A stretch of 64,000 nt of DNA from Nonomuraea cypriaca (lineage in GTDB: Bacteria > Actinomycetota > Actinomycetes > Streptosporangiales > Streptosporangiaceae), in NCBI RefSeq assembly GCF_015645445.1, contig NZ_JADOGI010000002.1, positions 1 through 64,000 of the forward strand. Direction: 5' to 3'. Under the pieces are notes generated by a model. The model was not told the DNA's origin, made no database searches, and saw only the letters and a program-made list of their open reading frames with translations. Shown piece after piece: positions 24,166-33,726 of the stretch. Position numbers and translations under genes: made by a program. Every line of letters starts with the position of its first letter. Positions within the stretch are counted from its first letter, which is position 1.

Positions 24166-24245
24166 GGTGGGGGCTGGTTCCGCGAGGCTGGGCTGGTTCC
24201 GAGGCTGGGCTGGTTCCGAGGCTGGGCTGGTTCCGCGAGGCCGGG
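24166..24245. repeat. 17-bp tandem repeat upstream of the sugar-acid operon
   Basis: Three perfect copies of gaggctgggctggttcc (24184, 24201, 24218) with partial copies on both sides. It lies between the operon start and the candidate LysR site. There are no spacers, so it is a minisatellite and not CRISPR. Confidence 0.88.
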
Positions 24246-24288
24246 ATGAAAGTGAGCCTATGAGTGACCAGGTTTCGTGTTAAGCGCA

Positions 24289-24317
24289 CGTTACGGATAC
24301 GAATATTCGGAAAACGG
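24289..24317. promoter_or_regulatory. Candidate LysR operator in the divergent intergenic region
   Basis: An AT-rich island in the GC-rich gap holds the palindrome CGAATATTCG (24300-24309) inside ttacggatacgaatattcgg, a T-N11-A type arrangement. It is 75 bases before the LysR start and about 185 bases before the divergent transporter, a usual position for autoregulation with divergent activation. Confidence 0.5.
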
Positions 24318-24384
24318 ATCCCGGCTCATTCGCTTCCGCCGCCGGGCCTTGTTGCCGCCGCCGGGCTGGGTTAGAGCATGGGGC

Positions 24385-25320
24385 ATGTTGCGACCGGAGC
24401 TCCGTCTCGAGTGGTTCGTCTCGTTTCTAGGCGTCATCGACACCGGCAGTTTCAGCGCGGCCGCCGAGGCCGTGCACCGCTCACAACCCAGGGTGAGCAC
24501 GCATGTGGCCGCGCTGGAGCGGGAAGCGGGCGTGTCACTGTTCGACCGCAGCAAGCGGCCCGTGGAGTTGACCGAGGCGGGCGCGGTGCTGGCCGAGCAC
24601 GCCCGCACCATCCTGCGCCAGCTCGGCAACGCGGAGGAGGCGATGGCCGCGCGCCGCGGCTCCGCCCGCCGCTTGGTGACACTGGGCAGCTATCCGAGCG
24701 CCGGCGCCGCGTTCGTGCCGAGGCTGCTCGAGCACATGGCGCGCACCCGGCCCGCCATCAAGGTCGTGCTCGTCGAGCGGGCGACGCTGGAGCTGGACGC
24801 CGCCCTGACCGCCGGCGAGATCGACGTCTACCTGCGCCCGATGGCGCCTCCCGCCGGGCCTTCCGTACGCTGGCGGCCGCTGTGGGACGAGACGCTCGCG
24901 GTCGTGCATCCTCCCGGTCACCCACTGGCGGAGTTACCCGACCCGCTGCCGGTGGCCGCCGTGGCGGCGTACCCGCTGATCACGATCGGCCGCCTCGGCT
25001 CCTCCGCGCTCGGCTTCGAGACCTACCAGGCGTTCAGGGGGGAGGGTTTCGAGCCCGAGGCCGTACAGGCCACCAACCAGCCGCAGACACTGATCTCGCT
25101 GGTACGCGCCAACCTCGGGATCGGCGTGACCAACCGGCTGGCCGTGTCCACGGCCGACACGCGCGGCGTGCGGGTACGCCGCCTCGACGCGCCCAGCGGC
25201 CGGCGCGTGGCCGTGCACTGGGACGCCACCCGCCCCCTCACCCCGGCCGCACGCACCCTCCTCCGCGAGATCCTCACCATCCCGGTACCACCGGACACCG
25301 AACCGCTCGTACCCGAATGA
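24385..25320 (+). CDS. LysR-family transcriptional regulator
   Basis: A 311-aa regulator from ATG 24385. HTH: FLGVIDTGSFSAAAEAVHRSQPRVSTHVAALEREAGVSLFDR. The effector domain has VTLGSYPSAGAAFVPRL and ATNQPQTLISLVRANLGIGVTN, matching the LysR at 15508 almost segment for segment. It is divergent from the sugar-acid operon and the likely activator of it. The last codons (PPDTEPLVPE) and stop are duplicated downstream in a 56-bp repeat. Confidence 0.9.
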   Translation: MLRPELRLEWFVSFLGVIDTGSFSAAAEAVHRSQPRVSTHVAALEREAGVSLFDRSKRPVELTEAGAVLAEHARTILRQLGNAEEAMAARRGSARRLVTLGSYPSAGAAFVPRLLEHMARTRPAIKVVLVERATLELDAALTAGEIDVYLRPMAPPAGPSVRWRPLWDETLAVVHPPGHPLAELPDPLPVAAVAAYPLITIGRLGSSALGFETYQAFRGEGFEPEAVQATNQPQTLISLVRANLGIGVTNRLAVSTADTRGVRVRRLDAPSGRRVAVHWDATRPLTPAARTLLREILTIPVPPDTEPLVPE

Positions 25321-25393
25321 CGTTCGGCGGTCCCGCACCGGTGCCATCGGACACCGAACCGCTCGAACCTGGATGACGTTCGGCGGTCCCGCG
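25282..25393. repeat. 56-bp direct repeat spanning the LysR stop codon
   Basis: The last 13 codons of the LysR gene, its TGA (25318-25320) and 16 following bases are repeated once, with few changes, 56 bp downstream; the copied TGA is at 25374-25376. The core cggacaccgaaccgctcg is identical at 25292 and 25348. Confidence 0.9.
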
Positions 25394-25657
25394 CGTGCTG
25401 AACGATTCGGCGCAGCGCCGGACCGCCACGTCATCGCGGGGCGCGCTCATGTGAAAACGGTAAAGGGCTGACCGTGGGAAGTGCGGACCGCGCCGACCGT
25501 ATTTCTGGGCGAAATCGGCGGATAGATCCCCGTAAATGCCCTATTTGGGCATCTCGTGCCGGGGCGGTTACCGGTTTGGACCAGGGGGGTGCAGCGTCAG
25601 GCCATCCACGCGATGCCGAGTGACGAAACACTGTTGATGCTGGCAAATGGAGGCGTA

Positions 25658-28276
25658 ATGCGGCTGTGGCCTTTCGTGGGGCGTGAGGCGGAGATAGAAA
25701 GCATTCGAGCCAGTTTTTCCGATATAGGGGTCTCCGGTGTCGTCCTGACGGGCGAGGCCGGGGTGGGCAAGACCTGGCTCGCGCGCGAGGCGCTGGACGG
25801 CATCGCCTCGGACGGGATCACGACGTGCTGGGTGGCGGCCACGGCCGCGATGGGGTCGATTCCGTTCGGCGCGGTGGCGCATCTGCTGCCTGATGACTGG
25901 CGTCCCGATGGTGACGGGCTGGCCGTCTTATCCGCGATCGCCACCAATGCGCGGAAGCGGGGAGGGCGTACGCGGGTGGCGATCGGCGTCGACGACGCTC
26001 ACCTGCTGGATGACGCGTCGGCCGCCGTTCTGAGCCACCTGGCCAGCCACCGGCTGGCCTTCCTGCTGATCACCGTTCGCCGCGGGGTCGAGACGTCCGA
26101 TGCGATCACGGCGCTGTGGAAGGACGGCTTCTGCCATCGCACCGAGGTGGTGCCGCTGCCCGTCAGCGCCGTTGACGAACTGCTCGATCGTGTGCTGCCC
26201 GGCGATGTGGACGGCTACACCCGCCGGGCGTTGCACCAGCGGTCAGAGGGCAACCCCTTGACCCTGCGTGAGCTGGTGCTCGGGGCGATCGACTCGGGGG
26301 CGTTGAGCCAGGACTACGGCGTGTGGCGGCTGGCGCACGACTTCGCCCCTCATGAGAGGCTTCGCGCGCTGTTGATCGGCCGGCTGGACGGCATCAGTGC
26401 CGATGCCCGCCTGGTGTGCGACTTGCTGGCCTGCGGAGAGCCGTTGTCACTGAGCGTGCTCGAGCAGGTCGCGGACCTGGCCGCGGTCGAGCAGGCCGAG
26501 ACGGCCGGGATGGTCACCGCCGACCGCTCCGGCGCCCGCAGGTCCATGCGGCTCGTACACCCGCTGTACCGGGAGGTGATCATCGACGCGATGTCCGCGG
26601 CCCGGGCGCGTCAACTGCGGCGCCGGCTGCTCGAAGCCACGCTCAGCGGGCCTCTGCGACGTCGCGACGACGCCCTGCGGGCGGCGGTGTGGCAGGTCGA
26701 ATGCGGCCTGCCGGTACGTCCTGACCTGCTGCGCAGCGGCGCCCGCCAGGCCGTCGACCGGGCCGACCTGGCTCTGGCCGAGCGGCTCGCGCGAGCGGCC
26801 CGTAGTGCGCGGCCAGGCGCCCAGGCCGACGCGCTCCTGGCGCAGATCCTGGAGTATCGCGGCCGCAGCGCCGAGGCCGCGGCGGTCCTCTCCACCACGC
26901 CACCCTCCGGCCCCGGCCGGGTGCGGTGGGCCGTCGCCCGCGCTGAGACGCTGTACTGGGGCTCCGGTGACGCCGACGCCGCCGAGCGGACTCTGGACCT
27001 GGCCGCGGGCGCGCCCGATGGCGAGCTGGCCGACGGGATCCGTACCTGGATCCTGTTGTTCGACGCGCGCTGCCCGGCCGCCCTCCAACTCGCGGACGAA
27101 CTCCTGGCATCGGACTCGGCCCATCCGCAGGCCGTGGTCTGGGCCGCCGCGGCGGCCACCGCGGCGACGGGGTTCCTGGGACGCGCCGACCTGGCGGCCC
27201 GCTACTACCAGCAGGGGTTGTCCGTGGCCGGCCGCCGCCAGGCCGAGCTGCCCTGGGGAACGGTGGAGCTGGGCATCGCCCGATCCTTGGCGGGGCTCGT
27301 CCTGGGTGATCTCCACGTGGCATGGGAGATCGCCGACGACGGTTACCGTGAGGTTCTGTCCGGGCCGTCCCCGCTGATGTCGCCGGGCTTTCTCGGGTTC
27401 CGCGGACTCATCGAATGCGCCCAGGGCCGTCCGAAGAGTGCCGCCGCATCGCTACGCCAGGCGATCGTCGCCCTGGAGGGCAGGGACACCTTCCGGCTGA
27501 CCCGCTTCTTCCTGGCCGCTCTGGCCACCGCGACCGCGATCGGTGGCGACCCCGCCGCCGCCCGCACGTGGATGGATCAGGCCGACCGGCAGGCCAACGG
27601 TGCGAACCGGCTCTTCGCACCATGGACCGAACTCGCCCACGCCTGGATCCTGGCCGCCGAGGGAAGCATCACCGAGGCGGCGGCGCGATGCGGGCGTGCC
27701 GCCGGACTCGCCCAGGCGAGCGGGCTTCCCGCCGTCGAAGCCATGGCGCGCTACCACGCCGTCCGCCTCGGGGGCGCCGGTGAACAAGCACGTCTCAAGG
27801 AACTGGCGGGCTGCTTGGACACCCCGCTGGCCCACGCGCTGGCGACCGCGTCGGCCGGCCTGAGCGACGCCGACGGACACGCCCTCAGCCAGGCGGGCAC
27901 CGCGTTCGCCTCGCTGGGGCACCACCTGCTGGCCGCAGAAGCGGTCTCCGCCGCCGCCCGCGCCCATCGGGCGCACGGAAAGGGGTCCATCGCGACGCTG
28001 TCCCGGCAGCGGGCGGCCGAGTTGCTCGCCAGATGCGAGGGCGCCAAGACCCCTCTGCTCGGCCGCGGCGAACTCACCACCCTGCTCACCCGCAGGGAAC
28101 GAGAGGTGGCCCTGCTGGCGGCCGGGCGCAGCAGCCGGCAGATCGCCGAACAACTCGGACTTTCGGTCTCAACCGTCAACAACACCCTGGCCAGGGCATA
28201 CGTCAAGCTGGGCATATCCGGTCGCGCCCACTTGGCCGCGCTCGTCGACGGAGACGGCACCCATGTCGCACCATGA
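25658..28276 (+). CDS. LAL-type LuxR regulator (STAND ATPase)
   Basis: An 872-aa regulator from ATG 25658, chosen for GGAGG at 25649; in-frame codons at 25556 and 25613 would add up to 34 residues without known function. The N-terminus has an AAA ATPase: GEAGVGKT Walker A (32-39) and a Walker B strand RVAIGVDDAHLL. A long helical TPR-like middle follows, and a C-terminal LuxR HTH (LTRREREVALLAAGRSSRQIAEQLGLSVSTVNNTL). LAL proteins switch on catabolic or secondary-metabolite genes after ligand binding. It is monocistronic and convergent with the sulfite-oxidase-like gene, so its target is not obvious here. Confidence 0.9.
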   Translation: MRLWPFVGREAEIESIRASFSDIGVSGVVLTGEAGVGKTWLAREALDGIASDGITTCWVAATAAMGSIPFGAVAHLLPDDWRPDGDGLAVLSAIATNARKRGGRTRVAIGVDDAHLLDDASAAVLSHLASHRLAFLLITVRRGVETSDAITALWKDGFCHRTEVVPLPVSAVDELLDRVLPGDVDGYTRRALHQRSEGNPLTLRELVLGAIDSGALSQDYGVWRLAHDFAPHERLRALLIGRLDGISADARLVCDLLACGEPLSLSVLEQVADLAAVEQAETAGMVTADRSGARRSMRLVHPLYREVIIDAMSAARARQLRRRLLEATLSGPLRRRDDALRAAVWQVECGLPVRPDLLRSGARQAVDRADLALAERLARAARSARPGAQADALLAQILEYRGRSAEAAAVLSTTPPSGPGRVRWAVARAETLYWGSGDADAAERTLDLAAGAPDGELADGIRTWILLFDARCPAALQLADELLASDSAHPQAVVWAAAAATAATGFLGRADLAARYYQQGLSVAGRRQAELPWGTVELGIARSLAGLVLGDLHVAWEIADDGYREVLSGPSPLMSPGFLGFRGLIECAQGRPKSAAASLRQAIVALEGRDTFRLTRFFLAALATATAIGGDPAAARTWMDQADRQANGANRLFAPWTELAHAWILAAEGSITEAAARCGRAAGLAQASGLPAVEAMARYHAVRLGGAGEQARLKELAGCLDTPLAHALATASAGLSDADGHALSQAGTAFASLGHHLLAAEAVSAAARAHRAHGKGSIATLSRQRAAELLARCEGAKTPLLGRGELTTLLTRREREVALLAAGRSSRQIAEQLGLSVSTVNNTLARAYVKLGISGRAHLAALVDGDGTHVAP

Positions 28277-28294
28277 TCTTGTCGGGGACCCCCT

Positions 28295-29416
28295 CTACGG
28301 CTCGACCCGGACGGGATGGGACAGCACCGCGTGATTGAGGTAGCCGAGATCGTTCCACGGAACGGTGCCGGGCTGGGTGCGGCCCTGATCGTCGGTGGCG
28401 CGTACCTGGATGGTGTGATCGCCCGGCCGGGCATCCCAGGCGAACTGCCAGCGCACCCAGATCGCCGGCAGCCGGGGCTCGGTCAGCGACGCCGGCCGCC
28501 ACGGGCCGTCGTCGACGCGGTATTCGACGGCCGTGACCGCGTTCTCCCCGGCGAACGCACGCCCCCGGACGACCTGTGGTCCCGGCCGCAGCCGGGCCGG
28601 CCACGGCAGTTCGACCAGGCTCGCCACCGGCAGGCCGGTGATCGGCACCGGGCCGGACGGATAATCGGGGCCGATCAGTACGTAGTCCTCGGTGTTCCAC
28701 GGAACACGCAGCGGCTGCTCGGAGACCTCGATCCGGCCCACCCACTTGATGCTGGCGGCGCCGAGCCAGCCGGACACCACCACCCGGGCGGGAAATCCGT
28801 GGTCGGGCGGCAACGTCTCGCCGTTCATGGCCAAGGCGAGCAGGGTGTCGTCGGCGAGCGCCTTGGCCAGCGGCATGGGACGGCGGGCCCGGATCCGGTC
28901 GAGCGCCTCCGGCATGACCTCACGGGCCTCTGCCGTGATCCCCGCCCGTTCGAGCAGATCACGCAGCCGGACACCGGTCCATTCCGCGGTGCCGATCGCG
29001 CCGCGCCCCCACTGCGTGCCCGCGAACCCGCGTCCGTACGCCTCGCCGAAGAGCACCCGGCGATTACCCGCGCACTCGATCGTGCGGACCATCGAGACCA
29101 GCGGAAAGCGCTCCCACAGATCGGCGTAGCCGTAGGTGACCGGCTCGCGTACCCCGTCTCCTTCGATCCTTAGCGACCACGTCGCCGCGTCCAGGCGCGG
29201 AGTCGGCGCGTGGCCGCGCAGGAAGAAACGGTCGATCGGGGTGAGGAAGCCGGGCAGGCGGTCCGGCCGGACCCCGTAGTCGACACCGGTCCCGGTGTCC
29301 TCCATGAGCTCGGCCGGAGTCGGCTTGACGACCTTGCGTTCGCTCACGACGTGACCGCACCCCGGCGCTCGCGACTCATCCTCAGCACCTCTCACCTGGT
29401 ACGACGTGCTTGTCAT
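28295..29416 (-). CDS. Sulfite-oxidase-like molybdopterin enzyme
   Basis: A 373-aa protein with the oxidoreductase molybdopterin-binding domain (~70-250; IECAGNRR with C115 as the Mo ligand, then EWTGVRLRDLLERAG and DHGFPARVVVSGWLGAASIKWV) and a C-terminal Mo-co dimerisation domain (VTAVEYRVDDGPW to VQVRATDDQG-like). It resembles actinobacterial sulfite oxidases/YedY-like enzymes without heme. No clear signal peptide is seen. The ATG at 29416 has a weak ribosome site; GTG 29347 is an alternative that keeps both domains. Substrate is unknown; sulfite or oxidised methionine are candidates. Confidence 0.85.
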   Translation of the reverse strand: MTSTSYQVRGAEDESRAPGCGHVVSERKVVKPTPAELMEDTGTGVDYGVRPDRLPGFLTPIDRFFLRGHAPTPRLDAATWSLRIEGDGVREPVTYGYADLWERFPLVSMVRTIECAGNRRVLFGEAYGRGFAGTQWGRGAIGTAEWTGVRLRDLLERAGITAEAREVMPEALDRIRARRPMPLAKALADDTLLALAMNGETLPPDHGFPARVVVSGWLGAASIKWVGRIEVSEQPLRVPWNTEDYVLIGPDYPSGPVPITGLPVASLVELPWPARLRPGPQVVRGRAFAGENAVTAVEYRVDDGPWRPASLTEPRLPAIWVRWQFAWDARPGDHTIQVRATDDQGRTQPGTVPWNDLGYLNHAVLSHPVRVEP

Positions 29417-29482
29417 GGTGCCATCGCGGATTACCGGACGCCTTCATCGGCTCGCCGGGAGGACCAGGCCGTTCAAAGCTCG

Positions 29483-30901
29483 CTAGGCGCGGCCGGGGAA
29501 GCTGACCGGGCTGCGGTTACCCGCCTCGTCGACCGCCCGTACACCGAAGAAATGGTTGTCCTTGAAGATATTCTTCAGCGTGACCGTGGTGACGTCGCCG
29601 ACCTCGATGGTCTTCGTCCATTCCGGGTCGGTCGTCGCCCGCATCACGACCTCGTAGCCGGCCAGGTCGGGCTCGGTGTTGGCGATCCAGGTGAGCGTGG
29701 TGTCGGTGTCGAAGCCGCTCGTGTCCATCACGGCGCCGGTGGGCGCGGCCGGCGCGATCGCCAGCGAGGCGAGCGAGATGGCGTTCACCCGGGCGACCCG
29801 GGCGATGTAGTCGAAGTCGCAGAACTCGGGCAGGTCACCGATCTGCACGCCGTTCTCCACGCGCACGTCCTGGTGCTGGTGGCGCCAGTCTTCGTTGATC
29901 TCGGTGAACCGCGCCGCGGAATAGCCCTGTTCCAGGAACGGGATGTGGTCGCCGCCCCGCCCGAACCGGTCGCGACGGTAGATGATCTTCACTTTCATGC
30001 GGGTCGCCTCATTCTCGGCGACCTCCTTGACGAACCTGGCGAGCTGGCGGGAGGAGGACTCGGTCTCGCCGCCGCCGTACCGCCGCCAGTCGGCCTCGGC
30101 CGTGGCCGGGACCGACGCCAGCCCCTCGGCGAAGATCCGCACCGTGTACGGGTCGCGGATGCCGTTCTGCCCCACGGAGCTGCCGATGATGTCGTTGGTG
30201 AACATGCCGGCGATGTCGCGGTTCTGCTGCTTGGCCTGCTCGGCGAAGTACGTGGAGCCCCACAGACCCTGCTCCTCGCCGGCGACGGCCATGAAGACGA
30301 TGGTCGCGTCGAACGTCCGGGTCGCCATCACCCTGGCCATCTCCAGCACGGCGGCCACCCCGGAGGCGTCGTCGTTGGCCCCAGGCGCGTCGCCGGCGAA
30401 GTCGGTGACCAGAGTGGGCATCGAGTCGTAGTGGCCGCTCACCACGTAGGTACGGCCCTTCGACTCGGCCTGGGCGCCGTGCAACGTCGCCACGACGTTG
30501 GTGACCGGCGTCGGCTGCGGATACCGCGGGGGCTGGGCCGGCTGGACGAAGGTCTGCAACTCCACGGTCATCCGGCCGCCGGACGGCGCCGCCGCCTTCT
30601 TGAACTCCTCGAACAGCCAGTCCCTGGCGGCGCCGATGCCGCGGCTGGAGTCGTCCTGCGCGGAAAGGGTGTTCCTGGTGCCGAACGAGACGAGCTTCAT
30701 GACGGTCCGCTTGATGTTCCCCGCGCTTATCTCGCGCAGCATGCGGCGTAATTCGGTGCTGGGTTCATGGCCGTGGTGTCCGGTCGACGCCGATGCCGGA
30801 GCCGCCGCTCCGATGATGAGCGGTGCGCCGCCGACGGCCGCCGCTCCCGCCAGTGCCTGCCGTCGGGTGAGCCGCTGATCCTGAGAAGGCTGATGGTTCA
30901 T
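29483..30901 (-). CDS. Tat-exported M28 peptidase with FnIII-like domain
   Basis: A 472-aa zinc aminopeptidase. Tat signal at residues 10-39 (RLTRRQALAGAAAVGGAPLI, ending ASAS). The M28 catalytic set is visible: H157 (SGHYDS), the D177 segment (GANDDASG), E209/E210 (AGEEQG), D237 (FTNDIIG) and H319 (GGDHIPF). A C-terminal beta domain (~390-472) with TLTWIANTEPDLAGYEVVMR and GVRAVDEAGNRSPVS has the fibronectin type III pattern, usual in secreted enzymes. It probably digests extracellular peptides. AGGGAG precedes the ATG. Confidence 0.92.
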   Translation of the reverse strand: MNHQPSQDQRLTRRQALAGAAAVGGAPLIIGAAAPASASTGHHGHEPSTELRRMLREISAGNIKRTVMKLVSFGTRNTLSAQDDSSRGIGAARDWLFEEFKKAAAPSGGRMTVELQTFVQPAQPPRYPQPTPVTNVVATLHGAQAESKGRTYVVSGHYDSMPTLVTDFAGDAPGANDDASGVAAVLEMARVMATRTFDATIVFMAVAGEEQGLWGSTYFAEQAKQQNRDIAGMFTNDIIGSSVGQNGIRDPYTVRIFAEGLASVPATAEADWRRYGGGETESSSRQLARFVKEVAENEATRMKVKIIYRRDRFGRGGDHIPFLEQGYSAARFTEINEDWRHQHQDVRVENGVQIGDLPEFCDFDYIARVARVNAISLASLAIAPAAPTGAVMDTSGFDTDTTLTWIANTEPDLAGYEVVMRATTDPEWTKTIEVGDVTTVTLKNIFKDNHFFGVRAVDEAGNRSPVSFPGRA

Positions 30902-30973
30902 CGCGCTCCCTTTTTCGAGGATGCCGTGGTGGGGCTCCCTGAAAAATATGCGTCCGAACTGGGTCCGTCTAGA

Positions 30974-32584
30974 TCACTTGACGGATTCCGCTGATCGGGT
31001 GCGCGATCGGCCACTCACACGTGTGAGAGTCCGCGGTTGCCTCTCATGCTCGATGAACGGGGCGAGCAGCCGGGGTACCGCGGCCTCGGCGAGAGCCAGT
31101 CCATGATCCATGGACACGTCGCGGACCTTGTAGACGCCGTCTCCCGCCGAGGTGGTGGCGCCGAGGGTGAGCAGGCCGGTACGGCGCTGGAACGCCGACC
31201 GGGTGATGGTCCAGCCGATGATCCCCTCCTGCCGGAGAGCGACGGTGCGATGGGTGAACGCCCCGGAGGCGGCGACGAGGTAACGGCCGCGCATCCCGTT
31301 GCCGAGCGTCCGGTACGCGTCATAGGCCAGGGCCACCAAGATCAACGCCAGCACCAGGCCGGTGACGCAGCCGACGGCGACCAGCGCGGGGCCGAGCCAC
31401 AGCCCCAGACCGACGGGGACGGCCGCGATCAGGACCGCCGCGGCCAGTGCCCGGTTGATCCTCCCGCGCAGCGCGGCCCGTGGGTGCGGCGCGAGGCCGA
31501 CTCGGCTCAGCGGTTCGCTCTCGGAGTGGGTGACGGCCGGCAGCACCTCGGCGGCGATCCGCAGGGCCTCGGCACGGGGGACCGGCGGGGTCAGGGCCCG
31601 GCGCCTGCGGTTCTCCTCCTGGTCGCCCAGGCCACCGGCGACGGCGTTGAGCTTGGCGCCTCCGGCCCAGCGCAGCGGGATCGGCTCGACCAGCTCGACT
31701 CCGCGCAGCCGCCGTTCCTCGATGGTCACCGAGCGGGTGGCCAGCAGCCCGCGGCGGATCTGGAAGATCCCGCCGTCGCCGCGTCGCAGTTCGTATCCGC
31801 TCCAGTTCTCGACGAAGGCAGCGGTCGAGCCGGCCATGCCGAGGGCGACGATGACGAGGACCGACATCAGGACGCCGTACCAGAGCGGGACGGAGCCGAA
31901 GCGGTGCACGAGGTCCTTGACGACACCGAGTTCGAGGGGGTCGATCTTCATCTCGTGCAGGGTCCGGTAGACGCTGCCCGCCGCGGCGAGCACGCCGCCG
32001 ACTCCCCAGACGGTGAGTGGGCCGTACCGCAGCCAGGACCGGTCGAGCTCGCTGATGAGATCACTCTCGGCCGCGCTCCTGACGTGACCCGCGTCGCGCA
32101 GCTCGATGATCCGGGCGCGCAGCGCGGCGGCGTCCGCCTTGGCGATGCCGTCCAGCCGCACTCCGCGCCCGGCGGCGGCGCTCTGTCCGCCGGTGTCGAT
32201 CCTGAGCGTGGTCAGGCCGAAGATCCGGTACACGAGGCCGGCCGTCAGGTCGATGCCGCGAACGCGGCCGACCGGGATCGATCGCCGGCTGCGGAAGAAC
32301 AGGCCCGAGTGGAGCTCGAACCGTTCGCCGGTGATCCGGTACCTGGTGGTCGCCAGCCGCATCATCCCGGCCCCGCCGATGACCAGGCAGGTGATGGCCA
32401 GCGAACCGAGGGTGATGAGGATCTGGAGGTTCGTCTCCCCGCCGGTGACGAGCAGGCTGATCAGGAGCATGGCCGGCGGGGCGACCAGGACGATCAGGTT
32501 GACCAGGATGAGCCGGCCGCTCAGCCGCCCCCATGGGCGGGGCTCGGCGCAGGCCGGGTGCAGGAGATCGTTCTCGTACGTCAT
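30974..32584 (-). CDS. Bacterial PH-domain (bPH2) membrane protein, long YdbT-like
   Basis: A 536-aa integral membrane protein with three bPH2 units, each after a pair of hydrophobic segments. The first shows TTRYRITGERFELHSGLFFRSRRSIPVGRVRGIDL, the second YELRRGDGGIFQIRRGLLATRSVTIEERRLRGVELVEP, the third GRYLVAASGAFTHRTVALRQEGIIGWTI. This matches B. subtilis YdbT in layout. It overlaps its short partner at 32581 by 4 bp (ATGA). YdbS-YdbT pairs are tied to resistance to membrane-active agents in Bacillus; here the role is inferred. Confidence 0.87.
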   Translation of the reverse strand: MTYENDLLHPACAEPRPWGRLSGRLILVNLIVLVAPPAMLLISLLVTGGETNLQILITLGSLAITCLVIGGAGMMRLATTRYRITGERFELHSGLFFRSRRSIPVGRVRGIDLTAGLVYRIFGLTTLRIDTGGQSAAAGRGVRLDGIAKADAAALRARIIELRDAGHVRSAAESDLISELDRSWLRYGPLTVWGVGGVLAAAGSVYRTLHEMKIDPLELGVVKDLVHRFGSVPLWYGVLMSVLVIVALGMAGSTAAFVENWSGYELRRGDGGIFQIRRGLLATRSVTIEERRLRGVELVEPIPLRWAGGAKLNAVAGGLGDQEENRRRRALTPPVPRAEALRIAAEVLPAVTHSESEPLSRVGLAPHPRAALRGRINRALAAAVLIAAVPVGLGLWLGPALVAVGCVTGLVLALILVALAYDAYRTLGNGMRGRYLVAASGAFTHRTVALRQEGIIGWTITRSAFQRRTGLLTLGATTSAGDGVYKVRDVSMDHGLALAEAAVPRLLAPFIEHERQPRTLTRVSGRSRTRSAESVK

Positions 32585-33060
32585 GCGGCGTCCCCCGGTA
32601 CGGCCTGCGTGTATCGCGTTAGGAGCTCGACGAGATCGTCACCGGTCCTGCGATCGAGCCCCTTGATGGTGACCGCGGAGGACGAGGCGGTGGTCACGGT
32701 GACGCCGGAGAGCCCGAACAACTGCTGGAGCGGGCCGCGCAGCGTGTCTACGGTCTGAACGCGGGACAGCGGGACGATCCGCCACTGCTGCCAGAGCCAG
32801 CCGGAGGCCGAGTAGACCGCCTCCTCGGTGGCCTCCCAGCGGTGCACCCGGTAACGCCACGACGGCATGACGGCCATGTAGAGGAGTCCGGGGATCAGAG
32901 AGAGCACGGTGAACCACATGAAGAGCTGACGGGTCGGCGGGATCGAGGCCCACAGGATCCCGAAGGTGAGCGGCAGGGGCAGGGCGAACACCGCGGACTG
33001 TGCCGTCCACCAGCCGATCGCGCGGCTGTCCACCCGGTTGCGCGGCGGCCGGAGCCTCAT
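32581..33060 (-). CDS. Bacterial PH-domain membrane protein, short YdbS-like
   Basis: A 159-aa partner of the long bPH2 protein. Two hydrophobic segments (AVFALPLPLTFGILWASIP, LFMWFTVLSLIPGLLYMAVM) precede one bPH2 domain (WRYRVHRWEATEEAVYSASGWLW, IVPLSRVQTVDTLRGPLQQLFG). ATG 33060 is used; GTG 33072 is in frame four codons earlier and neither has a good ribosome site. Genes at 33653-30974 form a three-gene membrane operon divergent from a two-component system. Confidence 0.85.
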   Translation of the reverse strand: MRLRPPRNRVDSRAIGWWTAQSAVFALPLPLTFGILWASIPPTRQLFMWFTVLSLIPGLLYMAVMPSWRYRVHRWEATEEAVYSASGWLWQQWRIVPLSRVQTVDTLRGPLQQLFGLSGVTVTTASSSAVTIKGLDRRTGDDLVELLTRYTQAVPGDAA

Positions 33061-33107
33061 GGTGTTTTTCACTTGGCTGTCTCGCTTCCTCGTCAAAGGG
33101 GTCAACG

Positions 33108-33653
33108 TCAAGGGGTCTTCGCCGGCAAGGGGTCCTCGTCCGTCGCGGCTCCGCCCCTCAGCTTGCGCATCTTGGTCAGGAGGACGGCGGTACGGGTCAG
33201 GACCATGGCCAGCGCCATGAAGACGAAGGTGTTGGCATAGGTGTCCGGCCCGCTGATCCGGTAGTCGATGGAGAACCGGACGAGGTCCTCGGCGAACCAG
33301 TTGTCGGCGCCGTACGCGAACACGACCCGGCCTGCGGAGAGCACGATCCACACCAGCGCGTAGCCGATCCCGCCGAAGGTGTGCAGCTCACCGGAGGACT
33401 TATGTACGTAGGCGGGCAGCAGGGCGCCGGCGATGAGCCCGCAGATCACCCCTGTGCCGATCCCTACGAGCTGCAGCGACAGGTCGTTGCCCTGCGTCGG
33501 GAAGGAGTGCACGAAGATCACGATGATCACGGCGACCGCGATCATCGACCGCAGCATCCGCATCGTGGTGATGCGGCGGTGTCCCAGGTCGGTCGCCAGG
33601 ATGATGGTCAGAATGGAGCCGCTCGCGATGAGAGCGGAGAGGAACTGGCTCAT
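33108..33653 (-). CDS. Small integral membrane protein, unknown function
   Basis: A 181-aa hydrophobic protein from ATG 33653 with about four to five membrane segments (FLSALIASGSILTIILA, SMIAVAVIIVIFVHSF, VGIGTGVICGLIAGALLPAYV, GYALVWIVLSAGRVVFAYG, FVFMALAMVLTRTAVLL) and a charged C-tail. I do not recognise a named family. It is first in the operon with the PH-domain pair and divergent from the histidine kinase, so regulation by that system is likely (inference). Confidence 0.78.
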   Translation of the reverse strand: MSQFLSALIASGSILTIILATDLGHRRITTMRMLRSMIAVAVIIVIFVHSFPTQGNDLSLQLVGIGTGVICGLIAGALLPAYVHKSSGELHTFGGIGYALVWIVLSAGRVVFAYGADNWFAEDLVRFSIDYRISGPDTYANTFVFMALAMVLTRTAVLLTKMRKLRGGAATDEDPLPAKTP

Positions 33654-33726
33654 TGGGTAAATCCAAGTTCGTGGGGGTTTTTCTCGCCTACTTGAACCGT
33701 AGGGACGGGCGTTTTCGCGCGAGACG

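Noticed and set aside
24166-24245. Possible CRISPR array
   Set aside because: The 17-bp units are directly adjacent with no spacers and no cas genes nearby; it is a minisatellite. The same applies to 3472-3581.
21920-24289. A 789-codon open frame overlapping the RraA and MFS genes
   Set aside because: Antisense/other-frame shadow with Arg/Gly-rich composition; the RraA and MFS frames show conserved motifs.
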